Of a stretch of 64,000 nt of DNA, positions 30,413 through 42,130 are shown in pieces. The notes beneath the pieces were generated by a model. It did no database searches. It was not told the DNA's origin and worked only from the letters and a program-made list of their open reading frames with translations. The position numbers and the translations under genes were made by a program. Positions within the stretch are counted from its first letter, which is position 1; each line of letters opens with the position of its first letter. The DNA is taken from contig OZ025209.1 of the NCBI GenBank assembly GCA_964019055.1, positions 3,989,571-4,053,570 on the forward strand, given 5' to 3'. Source of the DNA: Anthopleura xanthogrammica (taxonomy: Eukaryota > Cnidaria > Anthozoa > Actiniaria > Actiniidae).

Positions 30413-33400
30413 ATGTCGAACATGAATGGTCTTCAAAATATCGTCTGTACCTTCGCGCTTTTCGTCATTTTTACCGCTTCCTTGTGTTCATGTGCTAATA
30501 CTACAGTCCCTGTTGTCATCTGGCATGGAATGGGTAAGCAGATCACGAAAGTTTTGTACAAAATATCGAGTTGTCGAAGGTCGCTGTCAAAGTTGTTTTT
30601 GTTGAAACGGTTGATTGAGGCTGTATTCTTAACATCTAAACAGCACATTCTTGTCCTTTTAAATCAACGTTCTCATAATATAAATCACTTGAAGCTATTT
30701 TGTGGTTTATGGGAAAAGAAGATCAGCCCTTACAAACAATTTTGTCAATGTTAATAAGGAATATACGTCCCCTCCCCCAAAAGTTATGAGCTAAAGATGC
30801 TTTCAGCTGTAGCACGGGTTCTTCATTGTTATGCAATATACATTAATGATAAAATGATTACTTCTCTGTCCCCAATAACATATTCACCCATTAAAAAGAT
30901 GGACAAACCACATGCCTTTACACATAGTACATGGACCGCTGAGCACCCTCAAAATTGGTGGGGCTATAATATGGGGGAAAAGTGGTGGGGCTAAGACCCG
31001 GGGGGGGACTCGGAGGTCGAAGGGACGGGGATGCTCGCAGTCCCTTTTAGGGGTTGAAATCGAGGTTTCGGTCCCGCTTAGGGTGTTATGAACGAGAATG
31101 CCCACCAGCTGAGTTTTGTGGTCCCTTTTAGGGGTTTCTATTTTATCTATTTTATACATTTTATTCAAAATCTATTATAAAAGGGTTCAGTTAACGATTT
31201 GTATATGACGACGTCATCATAAACTCATACGAGCAGAAGGCGTTTGATGTTAATAAATTAAATCGAGAAACCCAGCCTTGGATACGTTTTTGCTTGGTCC
31301 CTCTTAGGGGTAGAATTTTATCCCTGCCACGCCCATAAACTGACAACACAGGTCCCTTTTAGGGTCCATTTTTAAGATTTTCGGCAAGCATCCCCACCCT
31401 CTTTCAATAGGGAGTCCCCTCCCCGGGGGCTAAGATTGGAAAATATACGAGACTAGTATGGGAAAAGGGAAAAAGTGGTAGGGCTATAGCCCTACCAGCC
31501 CCTCCCCTCGTGCCTTCCCTGTAGTATAGACCACTTACAGAATGGAGGAAGATACAATAGTTTTCCAATTCTCAGGAGATCGAAATTCTTTTGTTTTGTC
31601 CTCCAAATTGAGATGCATTAAAGTTCTCTGAAGTTCTTATTAATTTTGAAGACTAGTAAGGTTCTTACGAATGGGTTCTCTTATCTTGTAGGTGATTCAT
31701 GTTGTAACCCCCTTAGCATGGGATCAATCAAGTCCATGCTTGAAAAGAAAATGCCAGGAATTTATGTACGGTCTCTTATGATTGGCAATAACATCTTGGA
31801 GGTAAGTTCTCTGGAACAACATCCAGGGGAGGGGTGCAGGGGGTGCGCACCCTCCTGGGTCGACTTTGTCCACTACTTCGAACATAACCAATACAAAATA
31901 ATGCTTTTTTGTTTGATCCTAAGGGATATCCAATAAAATATGTAATAACTTTCTCTCTTTTGGATGATATCATTTTTTTTTGGTTAAGTTTTTTTCTTGT
32001 GTGGGTGCCCTTCCAATACAGTGAATCTAGTGAATATTCCTCTGAGTGTATATTTACATTATTGATAAGATAGTTATTATCACTATTTATTGATTTTCTC
32101 TTTCTTACAGGATACAGAAAATGGGTTTCTAATGAATGTCAATGAACAGGTAACTATTTTGTTTTAATTTAAATAGTAGAAATTCTTGACTTGAATATCA
32201 GTCATTTCTGAAGAAGAAACTTTTATTTAAAAATATGATGGATTACCCCTTGATTATAAAAGATATATTTCTAAAATAAATCCCTTTTTCATCGTTGCTG
32301 AGAAATTCAGGCTGCAGGAGTTAATATGGTTAAATTCAATTTGGCCCACTTTTACTAATGCGCACACTACCAATTGAGGCTTTGTGCGATCACGTGATGG
32401 AAGTCATGACAGGAGGCAGGAACAGTGGAGTCTTCCCCCTGGGAAACTGAATTCTTTCTCATGTAAATCTTGTTAAACCAGATTCAATTGTTCCTGCCTC
32501 CTGTCATGGCTGCCATCATGTGATGGTGCAAAGCCGAGCTATACATTCATTGTATTATACATTATATTAAATCTTTTCCCAATTAACTTGACTGCTCATG
32601 AAACAATGGCTCTAAGCAAAGGTTGGACTTAATAAAGTGCTGTATAATCATCAAGTCCAACCTCAGCTTGGAGCCAATGTTTCGTATCACTCTCGCAAAT
32701 TTGGGAAAGGTCTGTTGCCTTGGTGACCTTATTCTTATGACACCGTGATTGACTTTACAGATAACTCAAGTATGTGACAAACTTGCAAATGATCCCAAAC
32801 TGCAAAATGGTTACAATGCTCTTGGCTTTTCCCAAGGTGGACAATTCCTGTAAGTTGAACAAGTTGCTTAGAAATATCATAAAATTAAAATTTGGAAAAT
32901 AGTGTTGGTAATTACAGCCTTATGTGGAGTCGGATGGCAGAAAAAGGGTCAGAGGCTCATTAATCTTTTTGTTGGAATCATAATTTGTTCCTCTTGTTTG
33001 TCATAGGCGAGCTGTGGCTCAGAGGTGCCCTAAGCCAGCCATGTTGAACCTGGTTACTTTTGGAGGCCAACATCAAGGTGTCTATGGCTTTCCCCACTGC
33101 CCTGGAGAGAGCTCAACTCTCTGTAACTATGTCAGAAAACTGCTAAATCTTGGTGCTTACATAAGGTACATAAAGGAATGGCACATAATACCTGGGATGT
33201 ACAACTGAAAGCTTGCAATTGCTAAACACCACTAGTACATATGTAACTTCAGGCTCAAAATGATGGCCAGTGACAATGGACAATGTTTGGTTAAAATTGG
33301 CACTTGTCCACCCAAAAGCGTCTTAGGCCAGAGTCACAAATGGACTGGTTACATGTTTAGCAGTATGATATGGCTGGTCGTCATGTCCAGCCATTGAATA

Positions 33401-35108
33401 GCCATTATTATCCATAGCCTGACAACAGCCCTGACAACAAGCTCTGAAAGTACTTACAACACTTCCTGCTTTATTTCTGAACAGAGCATGGAAAAAATTG
33501 ATTTATTTGTTAAGAATGTTATATGTGAAAAATAATCTTTCATTTATTCATCCTTCTTCTCTTTGAATTCCCTTCCCAGCTGGATTCAAGACACGTAAGT
33601 AAATTTTAAATTTTAATATTATTCACCTACGTATACCATTCTTGCCTCTCTTCAGACTTATTTTATGCTTTTGTCACTTCCTGTATGCTATATTCCTGAA
33701 CAGAGCATGGAAAAAGCTGTCTTGTGTCTCAAACAAGTGTATTTGAAGATATATATATACCCTAAGTTTCAAAACCATAATTTTCTATTATGTCTAGGAT
33801 TGTTCAGGCAGAATACTGGCATGATCCTTTGAATGAAGAGGAGTACAAACAGAAGAGTGTTTTTCTTGCTGAAATAAACCAAGAGAAGGTTAAGTACAGA
33901 TAACTCTTCCATCCCTGAATGCCTACTTGTTCCATATTTTCTTTTCTTTGTCCTTATGTTACAAATTTTTGAGAGTGGTCCCAAACCAACATTTTACAAA
34001 CATTCACAATTTACAATATTATAGATTGTGAACCAAACATACAAAGAAAACTTGATGAAGCTCAAGAACTTTGTGATGGTCATGTTTACTAATGACACGA
34101 TGGTGGACCCTAAGGAGTCAGAGGTAAGTCTTCTGGGTAACAGGCTTTCTGGAGATAGAAAATTGGGATGTAATTTCTGGCCTAGCATTTGTGAAACATC
34201 TTTTGTTTATCATGCCTTAGGCTATTGTTATCATCCTGCACTGTACAGTAAGGTATTGGTGAGTAGTTCGCTGACCACTTACTGACACCTTAATGTTACA
34301 TCACCAATCACTTACTGACCACCTACCAAACCGACATCTTACTGTATGGTGCAGTTTGATCACAATAGCCTGTGCCTTATATATTGCATGGTGTCATTTA
34401 ACTCCAGTTGTGATGTGTTTTTGTTTTGCAGTGGTTTGGGTTTTACAAGCCAGGTCAAGGGAAGGAACTTTACACATTACAAGAAAGCCCCCTATATAAG
34501 GAGGTCAGTATACTGTACTTCTTGACTTGTGTAATAAGAATTTATGATCACAAACATCACATTGCCTGTACATTAATACATTATATTGCAATGGCTGGCA
34601 GAAATGTGTGGAGGAAGGTTGTTGGTGCAGTCTCAGCTGAGGCCTAAGGATGATGACAATGATGATGGTACATTGGCATTGCTGTCCATCATGGCACATA
34701 AGTCCTTCACATTCGCTAAAACACCCTCTGGGCTGTCCTAATAAGGGGCACAGCTGTCTCAAAGATCAAATTGAAATATAGCTGGTTATATTTTGTGGAG
34801 GGAGGAAAACAGAGAACCTGGAGAAAAACCCTTGAATCAAGCGAGAAACCTACAGTAGCTAACAGACTTTACATTTATGTGATGCCAAGAGCCCTACTAG
34901 ACCATAATTTATGAGGTGTTGGGCAAGTTCATTATTGCTATAACAACCTTGATAACTAATGATGGACATGTATTCTTTTTCTAAGGATTGGCTTGGATTA
35001 CAAGAAATGGACAAAGCTGGAAAACTTCACTTCCTTGCAGCCATTGGTGACCATCTTCGATTTACTGATGAATTCTTTGATGAAAAGATCTTACCTTTCT
35101 TGAAATAA
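30413..35108 (+). CDS. PPT1: Palmitoyl-protein thioesterase 1
   Basis: Ten coding exons, 30413-30533, 31692-31801, 32111-32149, 32761-32849, 33007-33165, 33580-33594, 33798-33888, 34025-34123, 34432-34503 and 34986-35108, join in phase to 305 aa (human PPT1 is 306). The start at 30413 gives a signal peptide ([15 protein letters not shown]). PPT1 landmarks follow: [17 protein letters not shown], the nucleophile in GFSQGGQFL (about S114; human S115), [25 protein letters not shown], the acid in FTNDTMVDP (about D232) and the histidine in GDHLRF (about H288; human H289). It removes palmitate from S-acylated proteins in the lysosome. Exon 6 is only 15 nt (33580-33594) and is needed to keep the frame and match the family. 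Its promoter is shared with MALT1. Poly(A)-type signals occur at about 35710-35730. Confidence 0.95.
30997..31429. mobile_element. MITE family G (CCCGGGGGGGACTC ends)
   Basis: Left end CCCGGGGGGGGACTCGGAGG and right end GGAGTCCCCTCCCCGGGGG are inverses. The inside repeats TCCCTTTTAGGGG(T) five or more times. A partial relative is at about 61890-62000. It lies in PPT1 intron 1. Confidence 0.7.
32373..32537. mobile_element. MITE family D, copy 2
   Basis: Left arm ATTGAGGCTTTGTGCGATCA then GTCATGACAGGAGGCAGGAA; right arm TTCCTGCCTCCTGTCATGGC then TGGTGCAAAGCCGAG. It shares both arms with copies at 19166-19319 and 56150-56272. It lies in PPT1 intron 3. Confidence 0.72.
34795..34925 (+). mobile_element. 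SINE-like core repeat copy
   Basis: GGAGGGAGGAAAACAGAGAA and CCTGGAGAAAAACCCTTGAA match the core of the SINE-like copies elsewhere in the window. It lies in PPT1 intron 9. Degenerate, with no clear tRNA head. Confidence 0.45.
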
Positions 35109-36457
35109 GTAGCTCTTTTCAAATATACACATCACGCAAAATCAAAATCTTCACAGTTAATGAAGTTTGAACTACTATGAGCTGCACAAAATTGTTATTC
35201 AAGATTTTCCTTATTTCTGTAAATCATTGATGTAACATATGAACACACAATATACAAGCTTACGAAGTAACAGTAGGATGATTCACCAGGTTCTTGTCAT
35301 CAAATAAGGATAAAAGAACTATTGTATCAACGAAATGCCTCTCAAAATGGTACTAACATGCTAGAAGATGCCATGTGGTTGATGAAATAGTATTGTACTA
35401 ATGCAGGACCATAGCAGAGAGAGGGGCCGGGGGAACCCTGGGCCACCCCAATAATTTCGGATGTACTATATATTAATACATAAGACGTTTTAGAATATAA
35501 CACCCAATACTTTTGACCTAGGCCTCCCCAATATTTTTGGCCATGCTAAATCCCTGTAATGGTAGCATAACATGTCCAGAGATGCTGATCAGACACTCAC
35601 AGTAGGTTTAGCAATACACACAACGCATATGATAGTAAAATTTCTTGAAAGCATAAAATTCATACCATTTTTAAATATATCAATGTCAAAAAACTTTTTT
35701 ATCAATAATTAATAAATCTTACAAATAAAAATACATGGTAGTGTATGGTAGTGATGTGTAGTAAATTTCTTGTTTTATACAGTTTGATATACCTTTTATA
35801 AAATTCATGGAATTGCAATCTTAGCAATCACCAAAACCCCCTCTGTTACCCACTTACCATGTAACATGGCTATAAAAATGAGGTTAAAAAGTAGTAAATA
35901 GTAAAAAGTGATGCACCTTATATACAGCCTGTATTAATATGACCACAATGTTCCTGGCCATGGTGGTAGATCATTGCCTTAAGGCCGATTTTGTACATCG
36001 TACAACTTTTGCTTAGAACTGTCACATGCAATCTGCTTATGCTACACAACACAAATTGGTCATCTAAATCAACCCTACAACTTACTACAACTTTTTTCTT
36101 GTCGTACACAACAGTTGTGAGCAACTTGTAGGGTTGATTACATGATGCATTCCGTGTACGTTGTAAGCATGGCATAAACAGATTGCATGTAACAGTTGTA
36201 AGTAAGAGTTGTACTGTTTAAATCGGGATAAATGCATTTTTGTTTTGTACCCAAGCTAGACCACAATGCAACTTGTTTCAAACTCGGAAACATCCTATTA
36301 GTACAACTGCTTTGTACCCTACCCCTGTGAAATAAATAGGAATATTCAATTTGCAAATATGGTTGCAAATAGCAACATGCCTATCAAGGGAGGGGTAAGA
36401 AGCTGATGACATTCTAACTTACAGAAATTGACTAAATATAAACATCTTGTTTCACTT
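35109..36457. other. Convergent 3' gap between PPT1 and the aldo-keto reductase
   Basis: No gene supported. It should contain both 3' UTRs. It holds a degraded repeat at about 35415-35545 (CCTGGGCCACCCCAATAATT, then CCTAGGCCTCCCCAATATTT), AT-rich sequence with AATAAA words at 35700-35730, and a palindromic element at 36000-36215. Confidence 0.5.
36000..36215. mobile_element. Palindromic MITE with nested hairpin
   Basis: The left arm (TACAACTTTTGCTTAGAACT, GTCACATGCAATCTGCTTAT) is mirrored by the right arm (AAACAGATTGCATGTAACAG, AAGAGTTGTAC). A second pair sits inside (ATCAACCCTACAACTT with AACTTGTAGGGTTGAT). No coding capacity. Confidence 0.65.
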
Positions 36458-37857
36458 CTATCCATCCCAAGGTGACAAGATCTTGTCTCTTCCAGTTCTA
36501 AACCCTTCTTCTAAGCCATCCAACATATCCATGTGTGGTTGCTCAATCTCAAATTCAAAAATTTCTGTATTTTCCTTGATGCGACCATAATGAAATGACT
36601 TTGGTATGCAGATAAAACCCTTCTGGATGCACCATCTCAACAGTACTTGGGCTGGACTCCTACTGTATTCTTTTGCTATCACTTTTAGAATAGGATCATC
36701 TAGTTTTTTACCTCTTGTCATAGGTGAATATGCTTGGACTGCTATTCCTTTTTCCTTGCAATAGTCCACTAATGATCTCTCCTGAAGGTATGGGTGTACT
36801 TCAATTTGATTGACAGATGGGACAATCGAATTTTTTTGACTGAGTGCTTCTAGGTGATGGATGTTAAAGTTTGATACACCAATTGATCTGCAGGAATTAG
36901 ACATAGGTAATATATAATTGATGATGTGCAGATTCAGGTGATTTTGTCAAAAATTTACAGAAGCATATCTAAGGGGTCCAGGCGTATTGGCAGATTGATT
37001 GTATTATGCATAGGTTTGGGCGGAGGGGAGAGAGAAATGATTTGTTGAGGCTAGTGCGGAGAGGCCCCCTCCCCTGATGGGATGCCCCTGATTCTCGTAA
37101 TTCCACATACATTGTATATTCTATAAAAGCATAATTTATGAAGTATGGAATTAAATTAAAAAAGATTAAGAATATGATTAGCTTACCGGATGAGTCCCAT
37201 TTCTTTTAGTTTGACCATGGCTTTCCATGTTTGAACAACACCACCAGGAACTGGAAAATGAATGAGATACAAGTCTACAAAATCAAGGCCAAGGGAACTG
37301 AGACTTTTCTCAAAAGCCCTCAAAGTCTCATCATATCCATGATCAACATGATAAACTTTGGTCACCACAAACAACTCTTCTCTGTTTAGTTTACTTTCTT
37401 TGATAGCTTGTCCGACACACTTTTCGTTATTATATCTAGCGGCTGTGTCAATCTGTCTATAACCGCTTTCTAAAGCCCAAAGAACAGCTTGTTTGGTTTC
37501 TTTTGGGTCAATGTCGTACACTCCTAACCCAAATCGAGGAATTTGAACATTGTCATTTAGAATCAAAGTCGAAGAAATGTTTAGGCGATCTTGCTGCGAA
37601 TTTTCCTCTTGTGTAGTCGAATAAATCCTTGCTTTTTCTTCAGTGCTACAGAGCAATAGATAAAGAATTACGATAAATGAATAAGAAATAGACTAAACCT
37701 TAAAAATTGAATAATAATTCAAATACCATGTAGTTGAAGAACTACAGAAGGCTTTGTCACAAACACGGCGGAATAATCTTTTGCTTTTGCCATCACTTGA
37801 ACGTCGTAAAACACCAAACACTGAAGGCTTAAAGATTAACTTTCTCAAGCAAGACAT
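36458..37857 (-). CDS. Aldo-keto reductase, probably mitochondrial
   Basis: Three coding exons on the minus strand, 37857-37727, 37645-37187 and 36887-36458, join in phase to 339 aa. The first ~65 residues are basic and serine-rich (MSCLRKLIFKPS.., SKRLFRRVCDK), which suggests a mitochondrial presequence. The rest is a full AKR barrel: GLGVYDIDPKETKQAV, the catalytic D and Y in IDTAARYNNEKC, K in VVTKVYH, H in LYLIHFPVPGG, then SIGVSNFNIHHLEAL, NQIEVHPYLQERSLVDYCKE and the NADPH-binding IPKSFHYGRIKEN. All four catalytic residues are present. It should reduce carbonyls with NADPH; the substrate is not readable. The closest known types are prostaglandin-F-synthase-like and 2,5-diketogluconate-reductase-like AKRs. 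Confidence 0.9.
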
Positions 37858-38453
37858 TGCATGGAGAAGATAGTGGAAAACAAAGCCAAGCTGATCAGAT
37901 GAACAGATATAATTTATAAACTAAACAGACTAAATATCACGGATGCCTGACTACTGGATGTTTTTATTTCCGTTGTATTGATCATGTCGTCATTTCCGGT
38001 TCACCAACCACAAATGCGCGGGAAAATGTACTTATATGGTGTGGAAGGCGGTACTTTTCCATTAGCAACATTAATTTATCATTTTGATAATTAATTACCT
38101 AAACAACTACCAATATATAATATAAAGTATTAAAAAAACAAGTTATCCACATTTTGACATTCTTATTTCCCCCCACGACGTCTGGTCCCCGATTTTTTTT
38201 AGTCATTTAATGTTATTCCTAAGAAACAAAGGTTTCTAGAAATTTTAATCCATTTCCATAAAGGAAACTTCCAGAATATCTGAAAGTTCTCTTTATATCA
38301 TTCCCAAATCATTTCATCCCATTTTTTCAAATGCAAAAAAATGTCTTTTTTAGAGTTATTCCATTGGGATTCCTGTGTTGTGGGTATATCACGTGATCGA
38401 TGAGAGCCAGACCGTTCAGTCATATTCTAAAAATACCAGAAGGTCAAACAGTA
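37858..38453. promoter_or_regulatory. Divergent intergenic region between the AKR gene and BLCAP
   Basis: Both genes read away from this 0.6-0.7-kb gap, so both promoters are expected here. It is AT-rich with no clear TATA box or other site I can name. A short CCGCCTTCCACACC-type GC patch (about 38038-38053) is the only departure in composition. Confidence 0.4.
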
Positions 38454-38534
38454 ATGGCGTCCATCTTGGACCGAACCAGAGCAGACACTTTCAAAGGTCT
38501 TTTCAAACCTTTCCACCATTTGCTCACATTATAA
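38454..38534 (+). other. Upstream open reading frame in the BLCAP leader
   Basis: A 26-codon frame starts in good context (gtaATGg) and stops 29 bp before the BLCAP ATG. It begins [15 protein letters not shown]. If transcribed in the same mRNA it could limit BLCAP translation. It may also be intron or untranscribed DNA; no splice evidence settles this. Confidence 0.35.
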
Positions 38535-38563
38535 ACACTTGGCTGCAAGAAGGGACAACTAAA

Positions 38564-38785
38564 ATGTATTGCCTACAGTGGCTTTTGCCTCTGTTGCTTA
38601 TTCCAAGACCAATGAACCCGTTTATGTTGAACAATTATTCAATGTTTATGACGTTATACCTGGCAAGTTTCTTCCTCGAAAGACGCCCGTGTACCATTTG
38701 TACAGTCGTGTTTGTCGCTGCAGTCTTTCTAATATGCTACAGTGGACTTGGGAACTGCTTATTCTTTTCTGAATGTTCGACGTAG
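38564..38785 (+). CDS. BLCAP: BLCAP (bladder-cancer-associated protein, BC10)
   Basis: A single-exon frame encodes 73 aa (human 87). Similarity runs the whole length: [14 protein letters not shown], then [20 protein letters not shown] and [14 protein letters not shown], matching the two hydrophobic segments and the cysteine-rich ERxPCTIC loop of this small membrane protein. Only the acidic C-terminal tail is missing. The human CDS also lies in one exon. Codon 2 is TAT and codon 5 is CAG, as in mammals, but codon 15 is AGA (Arg) where mammals have Lys. The same frame is open upstream to 38375, but that extension lacks family similarity, so I start at 38564. The role in human cells is growth restraint and apoptosis, with an unknown mechanism. 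Confidence 0.92.
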   Translation: MYCLQWLLPLLLIPRPMNPFMLNNYSMFMTLYLASFFLERRPCTICTVVFVAAVFLICYSGLGNCLFFSECST

Positions 38786-41700
38786 CATTGGTTTCTGGGC
38801 GGAAAAAGCCCAGAATGTTGTTTAAAAACAGCATACCATTCAGAATATAGAAAACAGCTGATGGAACGGCGATCAAATCACACATACTTGTTGGAAAAAC
38901 TTCGCGATAATGTCGTTATATACAAGATAAAGACCTCCAGAAAGCAAACACGGAGTCACAAAATGAGGGAGAAAACTTTACATACTTTTGATGTCTTTCT
39001 TTGAATTTTCATTAATCGTTGGCCACCAAAATATCCAAAGCTTCACGACGTTCGAAGAAAATCATGGAATAGGAGTTCTACTTCAGTGTGGATGATTATT
39101 TTCAAATTCAAAAACAAACAGGTTTCTGTTATCATGTTCCATTATATTTCCATCTACAAGTATCAAAGTCTTGGATAACGTATTTCAAATCTTATCACAA
39201 CTTCTGGATTATGCATAAATTTTAGCTCACTCACAACGATTAAGATCATGGAAGTTTGATTTTGCCAACGTCTATAACTTAATCTTTAATTAAGATTATT
39301 AAAACTGCAGACTTGGGAAACGTAAAATCACTGAAAAATCCCAGTAGATTAATGTTTTGGTAACCTCATTGGATGACAGAAAAATCAAGCTTCTTTTCAC
39401 TTAGAAATATGGAATTCTTTGTGTCGTCAAGACGTCATGAATAGTTTTCATTAGAGGGTCTAGTCCTGGAGGGATGAAATGGGAAAATAGAAATAATGGG
39501 AACAAAATATTGCTTATGCTTTTGCAATGATGTGCTGGGAGTGGTATTTAAATGAACTGGAAAGAAGAATATAAATTGCTCCAAAATTCATCATATTTAG
39601 GCTTGCAAGTATGTGACACCTATTGTCAGGATGTCATATTGCTATGCTAGTTTCTGTTAGTTTGGACGTATTTCATTCTTGTATACCCGCTATGGCAAAT
39701 TTCTGTGTAAAACATCTTGAAAACTACCATAGAAAGAAGGATGGAGTTCTACAGTAGCTTTCCATTTCAATATACCAAGTGACTTAGTGTTAGACAAAGT
39801 TACAAGTACAAGTAAAATTGAACGCATAAATGCTCTAAAAATAAATACAACTAGTTAGCAAAAACTTAACAAGAGGTTGCATTCAAACACTGATAGACCT
39901 TTCCCAAATTTACTGGAGCAACTGACACTAGAGAAAAACGTTTGCACATGTGTGCCTTTCAGCATGCTTTCCAAGAATTTACAAGAATTTTAGTGAGAAA
40001 ATAAATGCTTGTTTTCTCCAAGTATACAAAAAAGTTCGTGGGTATACTTTTGTGAGACCAAGATACTGTATTAATAAAGGCAATATGAAAGAATTAGCCT
40101 TAAGTTTCAAGAACTGACTTTAAGTTTTAGCATTTTGTAAAGACTATTCTTCAGGCAAGTGTGAAAGTCAAATTTGCATATTTCTACAATAGCACAAAGA
40201 CGCTTTTGACTAATTTGCATGCAGACTTAGAGCATGCACAGACGTTTTTCACGCGTGTCAGAGCAACCAATATGAAATAGCTGTACCATGATATGGTTGG
40301 ACTTGATGTTTTCATAAATTTACTTCATTTTATCAAGTCCAACCTCAATTTGGGACTTTCTTTTTCGTTCAAGCAAATACAGGAGAAGTGCCAGATTCAC
40401 ACTTATGCATTTTCAAGATGGTCCATTTTCGTCTTACCAAAAGCTTCATATCCTCCATAATGATGTTTTCAAAAACGTAGATATGATTGGAAATGATGCA
40501 AGTATGCAAAAAACAGAAGTGCTGGTGTGAATGGTCAGCGTTTTCACAAACCTCTGTTTTCAATGTCTACACTAATACGATAGGCCACCATGTCTTCATT
40601 CTGAAATGTGTTTTCAGTCATTTTATTGTGGATGCAAGCCAAGATGCATAGAAAAAAAAAAAAAAAATGGAAACACAGTAGCAACACTGGGCCTAAGTTT
40701 GGCAAAGAAAGTACAACATTTAAAAAAGTACATCCAGTTAATTTAAAACCATTAATTCTTAGTAGAAAATCTTTCCAGTCTGAGAAATGAAATTTGGCAA
40801 TGGAATAAAATTGTAAGACTGCTTTTCATGTGATGTTTATACTAAAAGTTTATAAATACATAATTAAGGTCATGTAACTGCATATCATGTGGTTAAAAAA
40901 ATATAAAAATGAAATCATTCCTAGGGATTTAAACGTATTATTTTTGTAAAATAGTTTGTGAATAGCTAATTATTTGTAAGGTGAATGAATCCCTAGTCTA
41001 AGGCAATAAAAAGTTAAAGTAATGATATGTTTGAGTTTGATTAATAGTCCACTTCCATGATGTGCTTTGCTTGTATTGCACAAAGGTTTAAGTTTGAGGC
41101 GCCATGCTAAATTAAATTAATTATTTTCTTCTGTCACGAATCAATGACAATATTTGACAATCACTGAGAATCACTGAGCATTTAGCACTGAGCCTCAAAT
41201 TGAAAACTTTGTGCGGGACAAGCAAAGCATATTGTGAAGAGGGCTATTTGGACATCAGAAAGTGGATCAACATGGTAATACAAATTTTAGACTTGTCACA
41301 AGTTATACTCACTTTTTCCATTTGTCTGAGGCTACGGTAGCCTTAAGCAGTCGAAAGCCAAGAATGACCTTTGCGCAGGGGGCTGCTAAGGACTTTTGAA
41401 AGTCTATACAAATTGTAACAACTGCTTGGTTTCACTTGACATTGTTTCCTGTCTCGTGTGGAATTCAGCTGAATCACAAGTTTTCAATACCATTCTTACT
41501 GGCTGACCGCAATGGTGTTCAGTGACCATCGTTTTGAGCAGATTATTATGCTTTGACAAGAAGTTGCTGGGAGAAATATTTGACACTGGAATGGGGGCTA
41601 ACCCTGATAAAATGAGTCTGTAAGCTGAAGAAACACAGCAGTATTGTACGAACATGAAAAAGGTGTAAAACTTTTTGAAATACTATTCTTTTATTTGCAC

Positions 41701-42130
41701 TGCCCTATTAAAAGACAATACAAGCAATCTTCTGACATCACTTTTACAAAACATTATACAAACCACAAAATTTGACAAGATGAATGCTAACTACTGTGGC
41801 ATTAACAGGAAAGACAAGTTATAATGTCTTACATTTACCAGTAAAATACAGACTATTAAATGTGAAATATTTGTTGTGCTTACTTTCTGTACATTTAAGT
41901 ATTTTAGTACATAGATATTTTGTGAAAAATTATGTAGCATTTAATAGTCTTTATATTGCTTTTTCTTTTAGTTTTGTTAACTTCTCAAACCTCTTCTAAT
42001 TCAGTTTCATCAAACCTTTTACCCATAAACCCAAGAAAAATTTGGTCTAGACACAAGATTCTTATAGTGTTTTCTTCATCCTCTGCCTCCTTGAGTTCAA
42101 TGGTTTTCATAGTTTGTCAAGATTTCTGCA
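38786..42130. other. 3.3-kb gap between BLCAP and CSE1L, probably BLCAP 3' UTR in part
   Basis: No coding gene supported. BLCAP (plus) and CSE1L (minus) converge here. The only clean poly(A) signal is at about 41006 (GGCAATAAAAAG), which would give BLCAP a ~2.2-kb 3' UTR; long 3' UTRs are usual for BLCAP. A hairpin at about 40293-40352 (GGTTGGACTTGATG / ATCAAGTCCAACC) is related to one at about 32620-32665 in PPT1 intron 3. Confidence 0.45.

Noticed and set aside
38375..38563. An in-frame N-terminal extension of BLCAP by 63 residues.
   Set aside because: BLCAP in animals starts MYCLQWLLP; the extension has no similarity and contains a better-context overlapping ATG in another frame.
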